A stretch of DNA of 63,892 nucleotides from DASZMJ01 sp035551935 (GTDB lineage Bacteria > Planctomycetota > Planctomycetia > Isosphaerales > Isosphaeraceae). The first letter of the stretch is position 1; every line of letters starts with the position of its first letter. A model generated the notes under the pieces. That model was not told where the DNA came from. It saw only the letters and a program-made list of their open reading frames with translations, and searched no databases. The DNA lies in NCBI GenBank assembly GCA_035551935.1, contig DASZMJ010000650.1, forward strand, positions 1 through 63,892, given 5' to 3'. Of this stretch, positions 59,965 through 63,892 are shown one piece after another. A program made the translations under genes and the position numbers.

Positions 59965-62046
59965 TCAGCGCCCCGAGATGCGGTAGGTATAGCGGGGGTG
60001 ACGGCTGGGCTCGGCGCCGGCGTCTTCCCAGCCAAAGGGGTAGCGGCCGAAGTGCCAGAGGCGGATGGTCGTGTCGGCCAGGGGGACGATGCCGAGCAGG
60101 CCGAGCCGATGGCTGAAGGCCCAATCCTCGGTGAGGTAACGATGCCCGCCGTCCTCCGAGGGCACGGCGAGCGGCTGGAAGAACGGCCAGAGCCCGCGCC
60201 CGCGGTCGGCGTTGCAGAGCGGCAAGGCGAGCTCGGCGATCATCCGGCGGAGGACCGACGCCCGGATGCGGAGGAAGCCGGCCGCCGCGTACTTCAAAGG
60301 GTAGAGGCCGCCGACGCCGCCGAAGTGGACCTCGTCGATGCCGTCGGCGAACCGGCTGGTCAGCTCGCGCGGGCCCTTCTTGGCGTAGACGCCGCAGACG
60401 ACCGGCTCGGGACGGGCCAGCAGGCGGAGGGCATCGAGCGGGTCGAAGCCGATGTCGGCGTCGACGAACACGATCGCCTCGGCCCCGTCGTGCAGCGCCT
60501 CGGAGGCCAGGACGTTGCGGGCCAGGTCCACCGCCGATTGCCCGCCGGCGCGGACGACCCGGACCCCCTCGACCTCCAGCCCTCGCAGGCCGGCCTCGCA
60601 GTCCCGATCGATCGCCTCCAGGAACGGGACCAGGACGACGGCCTTCGCGCGCCCCGGCGGCCTCGCAACGTTCGGCGCGCCGCCGGGCCGGATCGTTTGC
60701 TCTGAAAAAACCCCCGGTTCACCGTCGCTCGGCGGGGTGGCACGCCCTGCCAGGGCGTGGTCCCCGGACCGGCCACGCCCTGGCAGGGCGTGCCACCCGG
60801 TTGTCATGGGGTCGGGTGAGACCAAGGATGGTCTCATGAGTTGTTCGAAGAATCGAACATATTCGTGTTCCAGGATTTCTGGCGCCCAGCGCTCGGCCTC
60901 GACGAGCGCCCGGCGTCGGTGCTCGGCGTGGAACCCGGCATCGTCCCAGAGGCGGATGACGGACTCGACCCACGGCCCGACCTCCTCGGCCGTCGGCAGG
61001 GTGCGGGTCGCGGGCGTGAGCCGGTCGGGCAGGGGGAGGACGATCCCCGCCCGGCCCAGGGTCTCGGGCAGGGCGCCGCGGTCGGAGGCGACGACCGGGA
61101 CGCCGTTCATCATCGCCTCGACGGCCACCAGGCCCTGGCTCTCCCACCAGAGCGACGGCACGAGGCAAATCCGCGTCACGCCCCAGAAGCGTCGGGGGTC
61201 GGACGTCTGCGCCATCAGGTGGACGTTGCCGTGGGCCCGCAGGTCGAGCCCGCACGCCGCGAGGGTCGCCTCGGTGCCGCGGCTCTCTATGACCAGCAGC
61301 GGGATATCGGGCCGCCGCCGGCCCAGCTCGTCGGCGATCCGCGCGAAGGCATACAGACCCTTCTCGGGGATCGGGTTGACGAAGGTCACGTACCTCGGGT
61401 CCCTCGCCTCGGCACGCACCCTCCCGGGATCGATCAGATAGGGCAGTGCCGTGCATTCGAGGCCGAGGGCCTCGCGATAGTAGTCGGCGGCGAACCGCGA
61501 CGGGACGAGCACCGCGTCGACGTCGGCGAAGGGCCAGGTCACCCTGTAATCGAAGTTGTGCAGCGTGAAGACCGTCGCCACGCCCCGCGCCCGCGCCCGT
61601 GCGAAGACCTCGGCGACGAGCCGGCTGCCGCCGTAGCCGACGAGCACATCGGGCCGGAACCTGTCGAGCGTCGCCTCGACGAGCCGGAGGAATTCCTCCC
61701 GCTCGTCGTCCTCTGGCTCGTGCGGCCTCGTCGTCGGCCCCCGGTGCATCGCGATCGGCACCCCGCCGACGGTCAGTCTCAGTTGCCTCGGCTCGTCCGC
61801 CCTCACCCCCCGCGCGCCGACCTCCCACGCCCCCCCGCCCGATTCCTCGACCGCCCATCCCCTCGCCGCCAGCCACGCGGCCGGATCGACCTCGCCCTCG
61901 ATGTCCATCCTCGTGCCGCAGAGCACCTCGACCGCGGACCCCCTCCGCGCCAACGCCTCCATCGTGGCCCGGCTGGCGACGGCGGCGCCGTTGGAGTCGT
62001 CGAGGTAGCAGGCGTGGGAGGCAAATAGAACGCGGCGAATGGGCAT
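59965..62046 (-). CDS. two-domain glycosyltransferase (GT4-like plus GT-A-like)
   Basis: A 693-residue protein. Residues 1 to about 400 are a GT4-type glycosyltransferase: VLFASHACYLDDSNGAAVAS, DVLVGYGGSRL, FTLHNFDYRV, VLVPSRFAADYY, VNPIPEKGLYAF, and the donor-site phrase CLVPSLWWESQGLVAVEAM with Glu-x7-Glu. A linker of about 50 residues follows; about 22 of them (roughly 416-437) are encoded by the palindromic repeat at 60735-60798. Residues about 455-693 form a GT-A-like domain with the DxD-type motif FVDADIGFDPLDAL and TEDWAFSHRLGLLG. It may extend a glycan in two steps. No membrane segment. The ATG at 62046 lies beside an AT-rich spacer. Confidence 0.9.
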   Translation of the reverse strand: MPIRRVLFASHACYLDDSNGAAVASRATMEALARRGSAVEVLCGTRMDIEGEVDPAAWLAARGWAVEESGGGAWEVGARGVRADEPRQLRLTVGGVPIAMHRGPTTRPHEPEDDEREEFLRLVEATLDRFRPDVLVGYGGSRLVAEVFARARARGVATVFTLHNFDYRVTWPFADVDAVLVPSRFAADYYREALGLECTALPYLIDPGRVRAEARDPRYVTFVNPIPEKGLYAFARIADELGRRRPDIPLLVIESRGTEATLAACGLDLRAHGNVHLMAQTSDPRRFWGVTRICLVPSLWWESQGLVAVEAMMNGVPVVASDRGALPETLGRAGIVLPLPDRLTPATRTLPTAEEVGPWVESVIRLWDDAGFHAEHRRRALVEAERWAPEILEHEYVRFFEQLMRPSLVSPDPMTTGWHALPGRGRSGDHALAGRATPPSDGEPGVFSEQTIRPGGAPNVARPPGRAKAVVLVPFLEAIDRDCEAGLRGLEVEGVRVVRAGGQSAVDLARNVLASEALHDGAEAIVFVDADIGFDPLDALRLLARPEPVVCGVYAKKGPRELTSRFADGIDEVHFGGVGGLYPLKYAAAGFLRIRASVLRRMIAELALPLCNADRGRGLWPFFQPLAVPSEDGGHRYLTEDWAFSHRLGLLGIVPLADTTIRLWHFGRYPFGWEDAGAEPSRHPRYTYRISGR
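60735..60798. repeat. 26-base perfect inverted repeat inside the glycosyltransferase gene
   Basis: Arms at 60735-60760 and 60773-60798 are perfect complements with a 12-base loop; each arm holds the near-palindrome CACGCCCTGCCAGGGCGTG. It reads in frame (WHALPGRGRSGDHALAGRA) and sits exactly in the linker between two enzyme domains. GGGC/GCCC palindromes like it occur in the intergenic repeat at 33708-33779, so insertion of a REP-like element is more likely than design. Confidence 0.7.
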
Positions 62047-62091
62047 TTGAGTCCGTCGGTACACAAAATATAATTTTATAAATTTATTTAA
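62047..62091 (-). promoter_or_regulatory. AT-rich spacer before the glycosyltransferase gene
   Basis: 29 of the 31 bases at 62061-62091 are A or T, between the end of the WD40 gene and the start of the glycosyltransferase gene, both on the minus strand. TATAAAAT-like hexamers could serve as -10 elements, and only a weak GGA precedes the ATG. It closely resembles in length and composition the spacer at 11250-11295. Confidence 0.4.
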
Positions 62092-63213
62092 TTATGGTTT
62101 ATATATCATACCAATATTCCAAACATTAATCGATCCGTCCTGTGCTTGTTCGCCAGCAGGACGGCGCCTTGGGGGGCCGCTCGACGCGACACGCAGAGAA
62201 CCGCCCCGGAAGGACATGGCGAGGACGCGACCCCTGCCACTCGGCAGGGCCTGGCCTGGGCGACCATCGCCGCTCCACACATGGAGGGCCCCGTCCTCGT
62301 CGGCCGCGACAAGCAGTCGAGCCTCCGGAGAGTAGGCGAGTAGTATTAGCCGGGACGCCACTTTCGCCTCGAACGTCCGGACTATCTTTCCCGTCTCGAA
62401 GTCCCAGATTGTCAGGATCTGCTCATGGTTCACGGAAGCGACGAGCTTCCCGTCGGGGCTCATAGCGACGCAGCGAGGCGTCCCCCGCTGACCGGAGAGG
62501 CCCCGGACCAGCGACCTCGTGACGTCCCAAGTCGTCACCACGCCGGGCGAAGTCCCGGCACTCCGTATCGCTACGACCCGCCGCGACTCGGCGCCAAAGA
62601 CGACGCTCGAAGGACCGACACCGAATGACGGGGACTTGCTCGATCGGACGACGTGGGACACTCGGCCGTCGTCCAGACGACGTACTTTAACAGTGTTGCC
62701 CGCGTCTAAGGAGGTCACGGAGTCCGCGTCAGGGCCAAAGGCGACCCCAACCACAGGATGGTCGCGCTCTGTAAGTGTGACAACCTCGCGTCCCGCGGCC
62801 ACGTCCCAAAGCTTTATCTCGTCGACCACCCACCGTTGGGTGATGCTGAACGGCCCCTCTGCGATGGCCATTCGACCCCGCGCGGAGGAAACCAGGCGCG
62901 TCCCGTCCGAACTAAAGGACACCGACTGCACCGGACCCTCATGCCCTGACAGAGTCGCGAGGATTTGACCCGACTCTACATCCCAAACCCTCACGACACC
63001 GCGCCCGATACCGCGCCACCCCCCGTCGCCTGCGGCGAGCCTCTTACCGGACGGATCGAAGGCCACAGATGTAGGGGAGGAGTCGCCGCCCACGAGATCA
63101 CGAACTTGCAGCGGGGGCTGGCCGGCCTGCCCACGCGCCATTGACGCGACGCCGGCCGCAGCCCAAGTTATGCCGAGCCGCCCCAGCGATCGCCTCGTCA
63201 CTCTCCGTTCCAT
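62092..63213 (-). CDS. secreted WD40-repeat protein
   Basis: A 373-residue protein. A twin-arginine-like signal (RRSLGRLGITWAAAGVASMA) suggests Tat export, then six or seven WD40 units (for example VRVWDVESGQILATLSGHEG, IKLWDVAAGREVVTLTERD, LTIWDFETGKIVRTFEAKV). ATG 63213 has GGAGGGGG ahead and is preferred to the upstream in-frame ATG at 63276, which lacks a good site. The base composition is clearly lower in G+C than in the rest of the window. The next gene downstream is the two-domain glycosyltransferase; a functional link is unproven. Confidence 0.88.
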   Translation of the reverse strand: MERRVTRRSLGRLGITWAAAGVASMARGQAGQPPLQVRDLVGGDSSPTSVAFDPSGKRLAAGDGGWRGIGRGVVRVWDVESGQILATLSGHEGPVQSVSFSSDGTRLVSSARGRMAIAEGPFSITQRWVVDEIKLWDVAAGREVVTLTERDHPVVGVAFGPDADSVTSLDAGNTVKVRRLDDGRVSHVVRSSKSPSFGVGPSSVVFGAESRRVVAIRSAGTSPGVVTTWDVTRSLVRGLSGQRGTPRCVAMSPDGKLVASVNHEQILTIWDFETGKIVRTFEAKVASRLILLAYSPEARLLVAADEDGALHVWSGDGRPGQALPSGRGRVLAMSFRGGSLRVASSGPPRRRPAGEQAQDGSINVWNIGMIYKP

Positions 63214-63260
63214 TGCGGCCCCCTCCGTCGCTTCTCCGGGCGGCTCCGCACCCGGCGAAT

Positions 63261-63892
63261 TCACTGCTGAACCCAACCGTTCCTCGAATTCGGGGTCGCG
63301 TAGACTGCGGTCGCCGTGCCCGTCCAGCTCGGCCAGTATGGGTATTGCTCCATGTTACCGATGGGGTTTACCGCCGGGGTCTCATTGACGGCGCCGAGTG
63401 CATCCTGCGTCATCCCCTTGGCCCACTCCCAATGAATCTTGGCGAGTGGGACCCAGGCACCATTGTCGGGTTTATACATTAGATAAGTATCATACAGCTC
63501 ATTGCCATTCTGGTTGCCGACGCTTAGTTGGCGAACCGAGCTTTTCGGCCAATTGATGAAAGGGCTGTCGACCATGTCTGCCAGCTGGATCTGGGAGTTT
63601 GCCGGCAACATCCAGCCGTTCGCACTCGAGCCGTCGGGGTCGGGCCCGATAGCGGGATTCGACGAGAAGAGTGGGTAACCCACCGCCCCGCTCTCCCCCT
63701 TGCCGCTGTTGTCGATCTCAGAGGGGCGGTGCGTCGTCGCGGACTCGACGCACCCAGCCCTGTAAAGGTGGCTACTGATCTTGATAAGCTGTCGCCCCGT
63801 AGGGACATACTGCACACCCACGGAGGCCGCGGCCATGATCCTGAGTGAAGTCTTCGAGCGGTTCGCCGAGGAATCCCCGGTCACCGTCATGG
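63261..63892 (-). CDS. partial hypothetical gene at the window edge
   Basis: At least 209 residues of an unknown protein; its 5' end is probably outside the window, since the only visible start (ATG at 63890) is two bases from the edge. The sequence is polar and rich in Asn, Ser, Pro and Trp (SNPAIGPDPDGSSANGWMLP, IHWEWAKGMTQDALGAVNE), compatible with a secreted protein, but I recognise no family. The base composition is unusually low in G+C (29 of 60 in 63481-63540). Confidence 0.55.
   Translation of the reverse strand, partial: MTVTGDSSANRSKTSLRIMAAASVGVQYVPTGRQLIKISSHLYRAGCVESATTHRPSEIDNSGKGESGAVGYPLFSSNPAIGPDPDGSSANGWMLPANSQIQLADMVDSPFINWPKSSVRQLSVGNQNGNELYDTYLMYKPDNGAWVPLAKIHWEWAKGMTQDALGAVNETPAVNPIGNMEQYPYWPSWTGTATAVYATPNSRNGWVQQ

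Overview
This window looks like chromosomal DNA of a planctomycete, most probably an Isosphaeraceae-type member. The G+C content is very high, so antisense open frames are pervasive. The gene families are characteristic of that phylum: DUF1501 and DUF1549/DUF1553 proteins, a PVC-type CxxCH protein, a DUF1559 pilin-like protein, DUF1080, a DUF1111-type di-haem protein, and ECF sigma factors carrying large C-terminal extensions. The assignment rests on these families only; no rRNA or other phylogenetic marker is present.

Layout. Bases 1-4076 hold a partial gene, a TPR-like gene with a probable frameshift, a small secreted Cys/Pro-rich protein, class II xylose isomerase (minus strand) and a membrane-anchored unknown. 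Bases 4077-20973 form one plus-strand operon of nine genes, a PUFA-synthase-like (secondary-lipid-type) iterative polyketide/fatty-acid system. Its parts are a 2390-residue NPD-KS-AT-ACP-KR protein, a 1394-residue (dead KS)-AT-DH-(degenerate PPTase) protein, a stand-alone ACP, an alpha/beta hydrolase, an SDR, two paralogous zinc-ribbon methyltransferases and a MacB/LolD-like ABC exporter. Together they supply elongation, keto reduction, dehydration, enoyl reduction, release, methylation and export of a lipid-like product that cannot be named from sequence. Bases 20990-33621 hold an ATP-grasp protein, an M32 carboxypeptidase, a minus-strand run (MBL-fold hydrolase, GNAT, NHL propeller, DUF1549/1553 with a coiled-coil insert, DUF1501, WD40), a pseudokinase and a DUF1080 protein.

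Bases 33708-43672 contain a strong inverted repeat, an orphan ACP paired with a phosphodiesterase-family enzyme, an ECF sigma factor fused to an SLBB-like domain, a DUF1559 protein, a composite repeat element, and an EmrB-type MFS pump convergent with an EmrA-type adaptor. Bases 43907-63892 hold an FG-GAP protein, a small YggL-like protein, a di-haem oxidoreductase, a truncated aspartyl-protease/partner pair, a PVC-type cytochrome, a second ECF sigma factor with seven surface-type repeats, an unknown secreted protein, a TPR protein, the second (inverted) copy of the composite repeat, a two-domain glycosyltransferase interrupted in frame by a palindromic repeat, a WD40 protein and a partial unknown gene in visibly lower-GC DNA.

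The most unusual items are: the composite NEPN/ERTE-type repeat element, present as two diverged copies in the same orientation relative to the gene downstream (39661-40470 and 59131-59935); the dead-KS second lipid-synthase subunit; the palindromic repeat inside a glycosyltransferase gene; and the sigma factors fused to membrane and extracellular-type domains.
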